Below are positions 1 to 10,607 of a stretch of DNA of 64,000 bases, in pieces. The stretch lies in contig NC_060026.1 of the NCBI RefSeq assembly GCF_021134715.1, positions 9,415,001-9,479,000 on the forward strand, written 5' to 3'. The position numbers and the translations under genes are program-made. Position 1 is the first letter of the stretch; each line of letters opens with the position of its first letter. Source of the stretch: Daphnia pulex (lineage: Eukaryota > Arthropoda > Branchiopoda > Diplostraca > Daphniidae). Below the pieces are notes generated by a model. The model saw only the letters and a program-made list of their open reading frames with translations. It made no database searches and was not told the DNA's origin.

Positions 1-132
1 TAAAAGCTTTTGCAAGAAGTCAGTGATAGAAAAACAAAATGAATTGTTATGGAAGCCTGACCTGCCTTGAAACTTGCTCTTCACATAACACAGGAATTTT
101 TCTTCTTATACTGTAATTATTGTCATCCAAAG

Positions 133-1311
133 GGTTTGTTGGCTTTGCTGCGAAAGTTGCGCGCTTCTTCCGAACAAGAACTACGAATATTGCTGCTAGG
201 ACTTGATAATGCTGGTAAAACAACCCTTTTGAAGCATCTGGCCAACGAGGACGTAACCCACATTACGCCTACTCAAGGATTTAACATAAAATCCGTCCAA
301 TCATCGGGGTTTAAGCTCAACGTTTGGGATATTGGTGGACAAAGAAAAATTCGGCCATATTGGCGAAATTACTTTGAAAATACTGACGTGCTGGTAGGCC
401 TATTGCATTTATGTCGTTCGACAAATCATTTTAAATTCGAAAATTAAAAAGATGTTTAACTAGGCCTATTATAAAGTTTGAGCTATGTTATTCAATTTAT
501 GTTGTCTTTACACAGATCTATGTGATAGACAGTTCCGATAGAAAGCGCTTCGATGAAACTGCCGAGGAATTGTCTGAACTTCTTAATGAAGAAAAACTAG
601 AAGGAGGTAAACATTAAAATTCGTAGTAACGCTAGATTCATTAGTTAGTTGATTAATCTAGTTGTAGGCCTACAATATCAAACTTTTAGCTTAGAATGTA
701 TAAATTTAATATGTGTTTATGTTTCAGCTGTTTCAGCTTTTTTTTTTTAATCACGATGTAATCTCAATTGTTTTTAGTCCCCTTGTTAGTGTTCGCTAAC
801 AAACAAGATTTATTGGGTGCCGCGACGCCTTCGGAATTAGCTTTGGGCTTGGCTCTCCAGACAATTAAGGACAGAGGATGGCAGATCCAGGTAATATAAC
901 AAATCAGAAAGGCTTAAAGGTCATTCTTGTAATGAAAATCAGCAGAAATTTAATTTATTTTTCGTTGTACTTACATACAGGCCTGCTGCGCTTGTTCTGG
1001 TGAAGGCGTTCAGGTAGGTAGGAATTTGCTAAAGACACATACATATTTCCAAATCGTTAACTTTTTCACTCACGCACTATCCGTACGCGGAATGCACTAT
1101 CTAGTTATGCGTTCGGTTTGTTATTTAGTAGATTAGATAAAAGTAGCAACATCATATTTGATCTTTTTTTTCCTTCGTAATTCGTAATAGTTTGAAAATA
1201 AAATAAAAATAGCACGCGTCCTCGTGATAGTTTTCTTTATCTTATTTATCCAAAATTCTTTTAATACAGGATGGAATGAACTGGATATGCCAAACGATTA
1301 AGAAAAAATGA
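133..1311 (+). CDS. ARL3: ADP-ribosylation factor-like 3 (ARL3) small GTPase, 5' end outside window
   Basis: Five exons read in frame: 133-393, 516-606, 778-890, 981-1013 and 1270-1311 (TGA). The first visible exon follows an AG acceptor and opens with GLLALLRKL, the residues that come right after Met in ARL3, so the initiator codon must sit in an upstream exon that I cannot see. Visible motifs are the P-loop GLDNAGKT, switch I threonine in ITPTQGF, switch II WDIGGQ, the guanine-specificity box NKQD, and CSGEGVQ, where the SAK-type serine is replaced by CS. Length (about 181 residues with the missing Met) fits the family. ARL3 is known as a ciliary GTPase that releases lipidated cargo from UNC119/PDE6D carriers. 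Resemblance to animal ARL3 is close throughout, and no lesion is seen. Confidence 0.93.
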
Positions 1312-1810
1312 TTGCATTGTCTTTTCGTTAGAGATTGATGAATTTTCCAATCAGTTATGTTAATGAATGTTATTATTTGCCCTTCAATGTTCACCTTCCA
1401 ACGATAATCGAAATTTGAACCCCGCCCGTCTCAATGTTTACTTTCGTAAAAATTGTTCTGCCACTGTCTGTCCGCAGTCCGCTTTATGAGCGAATCTTTT
1501 TAAAAATAAACTTTGAAAGAAAGACCTATTTCATTTACTCATATAAAAATCTGGAATTTTTTTATGCCTGCTTTTTTTCATTGCAAAAATAAAAAATTCT
1601 GGATTTGCATGATTCTTTGTTCTAAATTCAAGCAAGTTTGCAACATAGGAATAATCGCTCAATATGATGGTAAACAGAAAAAAGTGTTGTCTTGACGACG
1701 TTTAAATAACAAGAAATAACGTTCGCAGGAAATCATCTCGACGTTTATACTCGGGTAAAAAATAATTTGCAGTGGTTTGCACTTCGCTTTGGCCTAACTA
1801 TTTTTCTATA

Positions 1811-3124
1811 ATGGTACTGTTGTCAAGATTTGTTTCTATTGCATCAAAAATGACGACTTGGAGCAATAAAATACACTCTAAATGTAGAGGTGAAATATAC
1901 CCTCGTTCAGATCAAAAGGTGAAACAAATTATTTTTTAAAAAATTATTGTCTGAAGTTATTCTTCTATATTCTTCCAATTAGCGACTCATCGTTCCTATT
2001 GATAAAGTCAAATGGTCTGTTTCATGGCCAGATTACGATCCACCTGCATATACATCAAAATCATTAAATGGACAACCTTGGGCTGATTTAGAAATAAGGT
2101 CTTTAACTGTGGGCTTTACAATTCTTTTGTACTGATCATAACTGTTCCTACAAATTAATGCAGTGAACAATTTTCTCCTAAATTTAATGAGGTAGAACAT
2201 GATGAATATGTAGTTAGAAATAGAGTCAGCTACATGGGAGACTACCAGATCGCAAATGGATATCCACTGTAACATATTTAAATTTCTTTAGTTCATTATA
2301 AAATTATTAATTATAATATATTTTAAATTATATGTTACAACAGTAATCCAGTTGGCAGAACTGGACTGAAAGGAAGAGGTGTTTTGGGTCGCTGGTACGT
2401 ATTTTCATTATATTCCATTTTTTTCTCGTTTTTCGTGCTGATTACGTCATCATTCACGTTTTTTTTGTATTCAGGGGTCCAAATCATGCTGCTGATTTTA
2501 TTCTAACGCGCTGGTTGAGAGACCAAGCAAATGGCCAAAAGATTTTGAATGAAGATACCAAAAAACCTATCCTTCAGTTTGTCGGTATCCAACGGCGTAA
2601 GGGGGATGAATGGGCTATTCCAGGCGTGAGTCTTTTTTTTAATAATAGAGCATAACATTTTTTTGTTTCACTGACTGAATTGTAAAATAGGGCATGGTTG
2701 ATGCTGGAGAAGATCCTGCTCATGCTGCTCAGAGAGAATTTTTAGAAGAAGCTATGGATAGTGAAAATTTAGAACAAAACGAACTAGAAGATATCATGAA
2801 ACTAGTCAAGGAAATGTTTGATCAAGGGCTATTGGTAAAAAAAAACTTAACTAACAAGTTAAAATCAGTGTTTAATATCATAATATGATTTTTAAGATTT
2901 ATCAAGGTTACGTTGATGACTCCAGAAATACAGACAATGCATGGATCGAGACTTCGGCAATAAATTGCCATGCTGAATTTCAAGAGGTCGATCATTGGCA
3001 TTTGAAAGCTGGGAGTGATGCGAAAAATGTAGCATGGATAGAGATAACATCATCATTGAATCTTTTCGCTAGTCACATTGATTTGATAGAAGCTGTTGCT
3101 AATCGCCATCAAGCCCACTGGTGA
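1811..3124 (+). CDS. NUDT9: ADP-ribose pyrophosphatase, mitochondrial type (NUDT9)
   Basis: Exons 1811-1918, 1983-2098, 2164-2268, 2344-2394, 2475-2625, 2691-2834 and 2897-3124 join in frame with GT-AG borders. The start at 1811 ([13 protein letters not shown]) gives a short Arg/Ser/hydrophobic leader like a mitochondrial presequence; a second in-frame ATG at 1850 could give a cytosolic form. Family signatures include [47 protein letters not shown] and the Nudix box [22 protein letters not shown], followed by [13 protein letters not shown]. The Nudix box keeps the REFLEE core; its catalytic helix ends in AM rather than the usual EEXGU, as in NUDT9 itself. The enzyme hydrolyses ADP-ribose to AMP and ribose 5-phosphate. 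The protein ends with ...NRHQAHW, about 300 residues. It lies head-to-tail behind ARL3, 0.5 kb downstream. Confidence 0.93.
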
Positions 3125-4208
3125 TATGTAATGGTGTATAATATTCAATAGTTGTTGTTTTTCCTATTGAATAACCCGCACTTGCGATAAAATAAACTTG
3201 GAACTTGGTAAGAAAGTTGTTGGTCAACGCGAAGTTTATTTTCAAAAAAGTGTATTCTGCCCCCAAGTCGAAGTAAGAACGGATTGCTTTACGGAGGAAA
3301 CATAACCAAAAAGTAGAGGTGACAGCAGCATTAGTTTTCATCGAACCGAGCGAACAACTTTGTTTCCAATAGAAACAAAGGAGTGAAAGTACGGTAGGGT
3401 AATAATAGAAGTGATCAAGACCACAAGAGGAATTCGAGAGAATTGATGGTGACAATTGGTTCTAACCGAATTTTCCGACGTGAACCCAAAAGAATGATTA
3501 TCGAAACAGAAGTGCAAACGTTACCAAAAGAAATGAATCACTTTTTCTTTAGGATGAAAAATAATAATAAAGGGGTATCGATAAACACTACATTGGTTTC
3601 CGCCAACACCTATGTAAAATTGAACAGTTTGTGTTGCTGGTAGATGGATGTTGATGATATAGCGAGTTTAACAAAATAAAAAAAAAAAAAATCTAGCAGT
3701 TTAAAAAAAAAAATGAATTACAGGAAACAGGGAATTCACTCGAGGACAATTACAAGAAAAAGATACAATCGCTGCTTGAAAACCACAAGGTTTGGTTTGG
3801 TTTCTTTTACTGAAATCTTAAACCTAATGTAAATCGCGACACAAAAAAAAATATGTTTTAAGGTGGTTTTGTTATGTGTTTCTTTTGTGGTGGTTGTTGC
3901 AAATTCACTCGAACAAATCAACAGACAATGTGAACGCTATCATTTCCCTCTGCGGGAGGCCGAGCGCAGTACGCGCTTGTCGGTGGGGGTGTTGGTCATC
4001 ACTGGCGGACGGGTGTCGGCAGGCGATTCTCCCGGATCGTTGTCGCAAGCCTCCTGAGTTCTGGCGGCTTTGGGCGCCTTGGGTTCCGCCTCCCTATCGA
4101 CCGTACCCCGCCCCCCGCTGCCAGCCAGTCACTTGCGAGCGGCAACCTCTCGCTCACGTACCTCACGCAGTTCGCGATCGTCTGCTGGAGCTGGAAGGGG
4201 TTGCATTG
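3125..4208. other. Convergent intergenic stretch with A-runs and a GC-rich, coding-like block on the minus strand
   Basis: This is the space between the 3' ends of NUDT9 (+) and casein kinase I alpha (-). The left part is AT-rich with A-runs near 3675-3715 and shows no gene. From about 3950 to 4208 the composition becomes strongly GC-rich, and the minus strand reads an open frame interrupted by one TGA. This may be an additional C-terminal exon of the kinase (see findings); no protein relative was recognised. Confidence 0.5.
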
Positions 4209-4236
4209 CCTGCATCGAAGAATTACAAAGTTGCAT

Positions 4237-6812
4237 TCAAGCGAATCGACTAAGCCGAAATCTGATTTCTAGTACCTGTGATGAGCTGCCTCCTATGACT
4301 GCAGCCGAAGCCGCTGCCTTTTGTTTAAGCATGGTCCAATCAAAGGTGTAGTCGTACTGATGATTTAGCGTGCGGAATAAAATTCGGAACAACTGCCTCA
4401 AATACATATAATCGGGTTGCTCTTCGAAGCGCAAGCCACGACAATAATTCAAGTACATGGCGAATTCCGCTGGGAAACCCTATACGACAATAAAACAAAA
4501 AAATTAATATTGACATCAATTGATTCATTGTAGCAAATGCGATTAAAAAATTACCTTGCAAAGGACTTCAACTGGAGTTGACATTTTCTTCTCGCTAATT
4601 TTCTCATATTTTTGTTTCTTGGTGGCCGCCTTACCCACATGGAAATTAAAACGAACAATTGTAAGGTCAGTGAGAATCACTCAATAAGGTTCATTCAGTT
4701 CAAGCCAACTAATTACTTCAGAGTGATAAACATAATGAAATTATTTAGGATTGCTATACATTTCAATAGCCAAATTCAAGTTATAACTCATTTTGATTAA
4801 CGGACAATGCCAGTCCGACAACAACTAAGCAATTAAATCGGATACCTTGAGCCCCTGCCAGGGTAGACTACCACGATTGAAGTACATTAAGACATAGCCC
4901 ATGGACTCCATATCATCACGCCGGCTGAAATAATAGATAAATGAAAGCGCATAGGTCAGAGTATTGTTCCGCAATCACAATTTGCATTCTCTAATTACAC
5001 AAAGTCAACAATGGAGAAACAATAGTCCAAGATAAGAACTCCGCCGTTAACACTGAATATTGGTCTCTTGATAAAGTGTATGAGGCGCAAAAATATGATA
5101 CCTTTGTTCGATGCCTAAATGGGCATTTATGGAAGCATAGCGAGCAGTTCCGGTCAGGTTTTTGTCCTCTCGGTACGAGATGTGGAGGCGAGTACGTGAG
5201 TCACGATACTTCTTGGCCAGACCGTAATCTATCAGGAATAACTGCAAAAGAAATCGAAGATTACAAATGTGTATGTAACGTTTTAATTCACATGAGGAAC
5301 ATACCTTGTTACAATGACGACCAATGCCCATAAGGAAGTTATCGGGTTTGATATCGCGATGAATGAAATTTTTCGAGTGGACATATTCGATCCGACCAAT
5401 CATCTGATCTGCCAGCATCAACACCGTTTTCATGGTGAAACGGCGTGAGCAGAAATTAAACAAATCCTCTAAAGATGGACCGAGAAGATCCATCACCAAA
5501 ACATTGTAATCTCGCTCTTGGCCGTACCATCTGAAAGAACACAAAACGATTAATATGAAAGGAAAATCCGTTGCAAATTGGAGTAACATCACGCAATCCT
5601 AAACCCTGTATTTCCAACATTGATACCTAACAAAGGATTTCTTTTAAAACCACATTATTAAACATGGCGGGACACTGATGGGCTTTCACGGTAAAGTTAA
5701 ATCCCTGATCCAAGCAAACCTCACACTTAGTTAATAATATGTTACGGTATGGAACTAGAAGAAAATCCGGGAGAGAGCGGTAGGGCACGATACTATCGAA
5801 CGAAATGGCTGTCACGAACATAGGGAAAGTTACGGAAGAAGGTAAGAGTCTACACAATTCCACGTTTCGAATCTCGAAAGCATATTTTAGTCTGTTTATC
5901 CAAATGGCTGGCTGTCGCTTCTTTCGCTCCTCCCCTCCTTTCTTGCTCTCACCAAAAACTTTCGAAAGTGACTACGACTCTAACACCAGCCGAAGTAAAT
6001 AATAATTGCTGAAAAGAGACGGATGAAACCACGACTGATCATACAATAGCCCCGAGGGGCTAGAGAAACCTACAATCGACGTAAACCGTCTATGGCTTGA
6101 CTATGTTCAAGCTACAATGACAAAGGAAGGTGGGGATAGACGACTGACACACAAACTTCACAATACTTCACCAACTAAAATTCAGGGAGAATAGAAACTT
6201 GCATTGGTTAAATCTACACTAAACCAAAGAAACAATGATGAAGGTTAATTAATTGAGTTTGGGATTTGAAACTAGGGCGCAAACTATTGAGGTCAAAACC
6301 ATATATGGTTGTGTGGGCATTGTGTGGCACACTTGCTCAACCACAGGCTTGACATTGCCAGAAAGAAAGCACATGCTAACAAGGATTTCACTTTCTGGAG
6401 AAAACCATAGATTGGAACCGTAGATTTAAAGAATAAAAACACTTGATGCATGAAAGTCTTACACATAGATGCTCCGCCTAAACTAAAATACATAATAATA
6501 GTTATTACCTGATGTGTGGAATCCCGAGGCCACCTTGCAAAACTTTATACAGTTTACTCTCATACAACAGCTGAGGATGTCTGGCTTTCATGGGTTCCAA
6601 CTTCACTGCAACCTCCTGTAAATTAGAGAAGAAAATAAGGAATTTAAAAAAAAAAAAAGTTATGAGATGCCACAAAGAAAATAAATTTTTACCTCCCCAG
6701 TTGCAATATTGATTGCAAGATAAATGTCACCAAAAGAACCGCTGCCAATTTTTCTGACAAGACGGTATTTCTGTGCAATCACGAATTCGGGAGGCCTCAC
6801 TAGGCTCGACAT
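4237..6812 (-). CDS. CSNK1A1: Casein kinase I alpha
   Basis: Seven exons on the minus strand, in order: 6812-6693, 6615-6509, 5530-5305, 5241-5102, 4924-4846, 4629-4555 and 4479-4237. ATG at 6812 gives [25 protein letters not shown], the usual CK1 alpha start; an in-frame upstream ATG at 6842 is less likely. Visible kinase elements are GSGSFGDIY (glycine loop), EVAVKLE (lysine), [10 protein letters not shown] (catalytic loop), [12 protein letters not shown] (DFG replaced by DYG; CK1 usually has DFG), [20 protein letters not shown] and the C-terminal lobe ending in [13 protein letters not shown]1 alpha phosphorylates beta-catenin, Ci/Gli and PER proteins in metazoans. Reading straight through gives a tail [16 protein letters not shown]; a good donor at 4275 after SSSQ suggests an alternative last exon starting at 4209. 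Confidence 0.94.
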
Positions 6813-7679
6813 TTTATAACCAGAGTTATCGCAACAATGCAAGCGACAGATACAAATTTATATAGAACTCCAATCAGCAAATCAAAAACTCAAAACTTGG
6901 GTCAAAAAAAGAAAAGAATGAGAAAAGGTGGAGACGAAGGCAAGAGAACCAAGTTAATCGTTCACAAAAAGGTGGAAATTTCGCCTCACACCCGATACGG
7001 TGGATCAGAGCACAAATCTAACAATGTGAATCAGCAGCCATTTTGTTGTGTCGTCGAGCCGCGGCTCCACCGAGAAGGGGGGGAAGGGAACAGAACTGGC
7101 TGGAAAACCAGCTGTGGGCGCTGCAGTGCAACAACGACCTGGCCTCCTTTTCTTTTACTTATGATTTACACCAGGAATTGCGCACTTGTTATTAAGTTGA
7201 TAGATTCTAACTGAAGAACACTAACTGCAGCTACTCGTACACAAGCTTCTCTTAAAACTATCACAGTTTTCAAGTTAACTTCTCCGAGCGAGAACCACGC
7301 ACAAAAAGAGAGGCACCAGACCAGAGTTACCAGCACCTCCGCTCTCTCGCACCAGTCCCATTCTAAAGCACCGTTGTCTTTTGGCGCTGCACACCACGCA
7401 CTAGTGGCGCACTCTTTTAGAAATTAAAATTTCTCGATCGTTTTTCTTTTTTTTTTTTTTAATTGGACGTGAAATCACATGATCACATTTTGAAATGATT
7501 TTATTTTGAGACGACGTTAAAAATTGATTTCCCTGGTTTTGCTATGAATTTAAAAAAAACAACAACAGTGAAGCGTAAAGAAGGATTCAAATTTCGATGG
7601 GTTTTAATGCAAACAAATTCAAAATTGGGAAGCAAAGATTTAAAATGTTCAGGATCAAAAAATCCTATTTTCGCCATGT
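6813..7679. other. Upstream region of casein kinase I alpha, no gene seen
   Basis: This 0.87 kb lies between the start of the kinase gene and the 3' end of the next minus-strand gene. It is richer in GC around 7040-7140 and 7270-7410, which fits a promoter/5' leader, but no TATA box or certain initiator was identified. A plus-strand open frame at 6837-7214 has no recognisable similarity and is taken as chance. Confidence 0.4.
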
Positions 7680-8416
7680 TCATAGATATTTAGGAAGCTT
7701 AAATGCACCTTTTACACTCATGGTTGTAGAACAGTTAAAACATGTGATCAAAACATTTCCAGTTTTTAGACAGAAGACACTGGATTTCATACTATTAGGA
7801 TACAATTCTTGATGGCAGTGAACACAGAAATCAGTAGGCTGAATAACATGAACAATTTCAGGTTTTTTTCTACTCCTAGTGTTTCTGTAATTATTGAAAG
7901 TTAATATCATGGATTTGTCTTTACATTTACTAGATCTCTTCCCCACTTTTGACTGGATTTTTTCTGGTTCTAACAGGTTTTTAGGAACTGATGGGTCAGG
8001 AATATTATTTACAATTTTCATTTTTAGCTTTCCAGTCTTAACAATTGATGCTGAATTTGTTTTTGCTTCTTGGCAACAAGAAATGAGACATGCAGCATTA
8101 TGCTGGCTCTGTCTATAAGAATGAGAAGATGTGATGCTATATGTATGGTCACAGTGTTCATCTGGCAATTGATAACAAGATAATAATTAGTGGTGAAGAT
8201 CAAAACAGATTAATATAACACATATTACATAGCAATTTTTAGGTTTACCTGGGTGATGCAAATCTATGCTTGGTAACAAGCAGTCAAATGTGGGCAAACC
8301 TCCATTAAGATTACTTTTGATTTCAATTTCAGATTTCATACAATCATGTTGTAGAGAAGGTATGTTCAAAGAGAAACTTTCCAGCAGTTTTATTTCATAC
8401 CCATCAGATATTGAAT
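7680..8416 (-). CDS. Unrecognised protein with C-terminal CxxC/CxxC zinc motif (paralogue of the 10.6-12.9 kb gene), 5' end unresolved
   Basis: Two exons are supported: about 8416-8249 and 8161-7680, joined by a GT-AG intron in phase (HHP/D-EHCDHTY). The visible part is about 215 residues, Ser/Lys/Asn-rich and probably disordered, ending in DFCVHCHQELYP...FCLKTGNVLITCFNCSTTM...FKLPKYL. The two CxxC pairs bracketing LKTGN look like a small zinc-binding fold. The same pattern ends the larger gene at 10608-12877 on the same strand, so the two are probably duplicates. An in-frame stop blocks extension just upstream of 8416, and I could not find the first exon; it may lie between 8.5 and 9.4 kb, or this copy may be truncated. 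Function unknown. Confidence 0.6.
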
Positions 8417-9439
8417 CTATTGTTTGTAGAATTTATAACTGGGGATATTGTAATAAATGTATAATACTTCAGTTATCTTAAATACCTTTACCTTTGTCTA
8501 ATTCTAACATTTTCTAGTTGTTGAATATCCACATTTTACAATTTCCTAATTAATAATACATCAAATTATGGATGGGCTAAAAATTACACTGGATTAATGC
8601 TTTGATAAACAAGATCACAACCTTATAATGTAAAGAAAGATTTGATCTGAAAGATATTCATGAATTACCCATAAATATGTCATCTTGTTTTCCTAAGATC
8701 CCGTCCATCGTCCGTTTTTTTAAGCATGTGAATTGCTCAATATTCCTGCTAATTCCCTTTAGAAAATAAATTCCGAACTATCTACTACTGACCTTTAATT
8801 TAATCATAATCTTATCATAATAGCTGAATACTAAAACCAAATATTGATCTCAAGAGTTTATGCTCAAACGATCTTTCCAAACAAAACTTCACATACTTTA
8901 TATGAGCTGAGCATGGACTCTCAATCAGCCAACTGCCCCACATTTTCTCCTGCCATCTATTGTAGAAAATCTAGTAAATAGAAAGTACTACTGAGCCCCT
9001 AGCGCGCGCCTGGCCTCGTGCATTGGCGGACGCGGACTGTAAAAACGGGATCGTTTTATGGAATTCTTTGAATGATCGAAAGTAATATGGGAATGATTTT
9101 TATATAGGTTGCCACAACAAATAACGGAAAAATGATTAAATCCATTAAGAAATCCGAAAACTTAACTCAATAAATGTTCCATTTATTGTTTGTAAACAAT
9201 AGTTGTAATCCGGGTTATGAAAGATAAGTATGCAATAAATACAAAAAAATATTTTTTACTACGAATTAAATTTAAAAAAAAAAGGGAAACCTAACTTTTG
9301 GGGATTTTGCTTCATGTATACTTAGTGATTAGTGAATCGGTGCCAACTTCACGAGTTCACGAAGAATGATGAAACATGTTCGTTTTTTTACGTTTTGGCT
9401 TCTTAGCGTTGAGTGCCAAATGGGATGATGATTCTTTCA
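8417..9439. other. AT-rich gap, no gene resolved
   Basis: Mostly AT-rich sequence with a short GC-rich patch near 8998-9045. It should contain any 5' exon of the upstream minus-strand gene, but no convincing start or conserved segment was seen. Confidence 0.35.
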
Positions 9440-9828
9440 TAAAAAAAACGCTGTGTCCATGATAAGGAGAGCTGGTGAACACCGCCTCCGACCGTTCCGG
9501 TCCACTGATAGCAGATCAGGTGTCAAGTAGGCGTACGTCTTGGCGATCGCGATGACGCGATGGCAGAGTAAGTGGCCTTGGCTGGAAGAAATAAAAACAA
9601 CTTAGAAAAGCTTATAAGAAATTATTCAAAATTATAAACATTTAAAAATTGCCCAGAGTTCGAGTGCTGCCTCGGACAGCAGTTTAGCAATCCTCAATAT
9701 CAGCCATCTGCAAAAGTTTCTTGGGAACAGGAGCTGAGACAGTGCCTGTTCCTCGAGGATCAACCTCGTCCTCCATATCCACGATGACCAAAACCTCCGC
9801 GACCACGGACCGGAACTGCATCCGCCAT
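9440..9828 (-). pseudogene. RPS2: Ribosomal protein S2 (uS5) pseudogene, internally deleted, intron retained
   Basis: On the minus strand an ATG at 9828 opens [14 protein letters not shown] followed by RGYGGRG, the Gly/Arg-rich N-terminus of RpS2. The reading then jumps to the C-terminal third, [24 protein letters not shown], then a stop, then VRGSTRTLGNF. After an intron-like gap (about 9645-9590, ending TTCTTCCAG) come remnants of AKATYSAIA, IAKTYAYLTPDL and VFTSSPY with frameshifts and duplicated bases. About 150 central residues of the normal protein are missing. Retention of an intron between GNF and AKATY argues for a decayed genomic duplicate rather than a retroposed mRNA. It cannot make functional RpS2. 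Confidence 0.85.
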
Positions 9829-10607
9829 TTCTAAAAATTATTTTGAAATCGTTATTAACACACCGCTGTGCTAGCGCCTCGAGATTTTCGAAATAATGAA
9901 ATCTTCAATAATTTCATTAAACTCAATATACCTGCTGTTCTTATACTGTCCTCTTCTCCCTACTCGTTTCTCCTCCTCACTACTTCGCTCGTATACCCAA
10001 GATGAATGAGCACGGATAAAAAAAATTTTAATATGAAAAGTTTTTTTTTTAATTTTATAATTATAATTATTTTTGGTGAGTTATTTAACTCTCCAGAGGA
10101 TTGTACTAAAGTTAACCGAATGGCCCACCATCTACAGACGAAAAATTGTTGTTTATACTTGCACTAGACTCAGCAAGGCCTGACGAAACAGCAAAAAAAA
10201 AAAAAATGAGAACTAGAATAATCGTTTTCCATACATGAACTAGTGGCTCCAAACCTGAAAGAGCTTTCTTTAACCACTGCAATATATTTGAACTACAATC
10301 TCGGCCACTTAAAAGTTTGATTTTATGACTACGAATGATCCACCGAAGTGGGTTATCTTAGAAATGCCGGTTATTTATTCCAATCTAAAATGGAACGGAA
10401 TCTTGAAATGATGGTAGATAAAACAAACAAATCAATTTTTGTATTATCAAAAGTATAAAATTGGCTTTACGGTACTTCTGGAAATTTTGTACAACAAAAT
10501 GGCTTAGACAGTAATGCACAAACAAAAACTTTACCAACTTTAGATATTAAAACGTTGAAGAGAAGAGAGGGGGGGGGGGGTGAACAATAAGGGACACTTT
10601 CCGTTCA
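9829..10607. other. Intergenic: possible untranslated leader exon of the RpS2 copy, then 3' flank of the zinc-finger gene
   Basis: Minus-strand sequence near 9932-10005 ends in GAACAGCAG followed by gtatat and precedes an acceptor just before the RpS2 ATG, so a leader exon may have been copied too. The rest is AT-rich with a G-run at 10568-10578 and no gene. Confidence 0.35.

Noticed and set aside
3876-4253. Pro/Arg-rich plus-strand frame
   Set aside because: It is the mirror of the GC-rich block whose minus strand continues the kinase reading direction; open frames on both strands follow from high GC.
6837-7214. 125-residue basic plus-strand open frame (KKKRMRKGG...)
   Set aside because: It lies antisense in the promoter/leader side of casein kinase I alpha, has no recognisable motif or splice context, and is best explained by chance.
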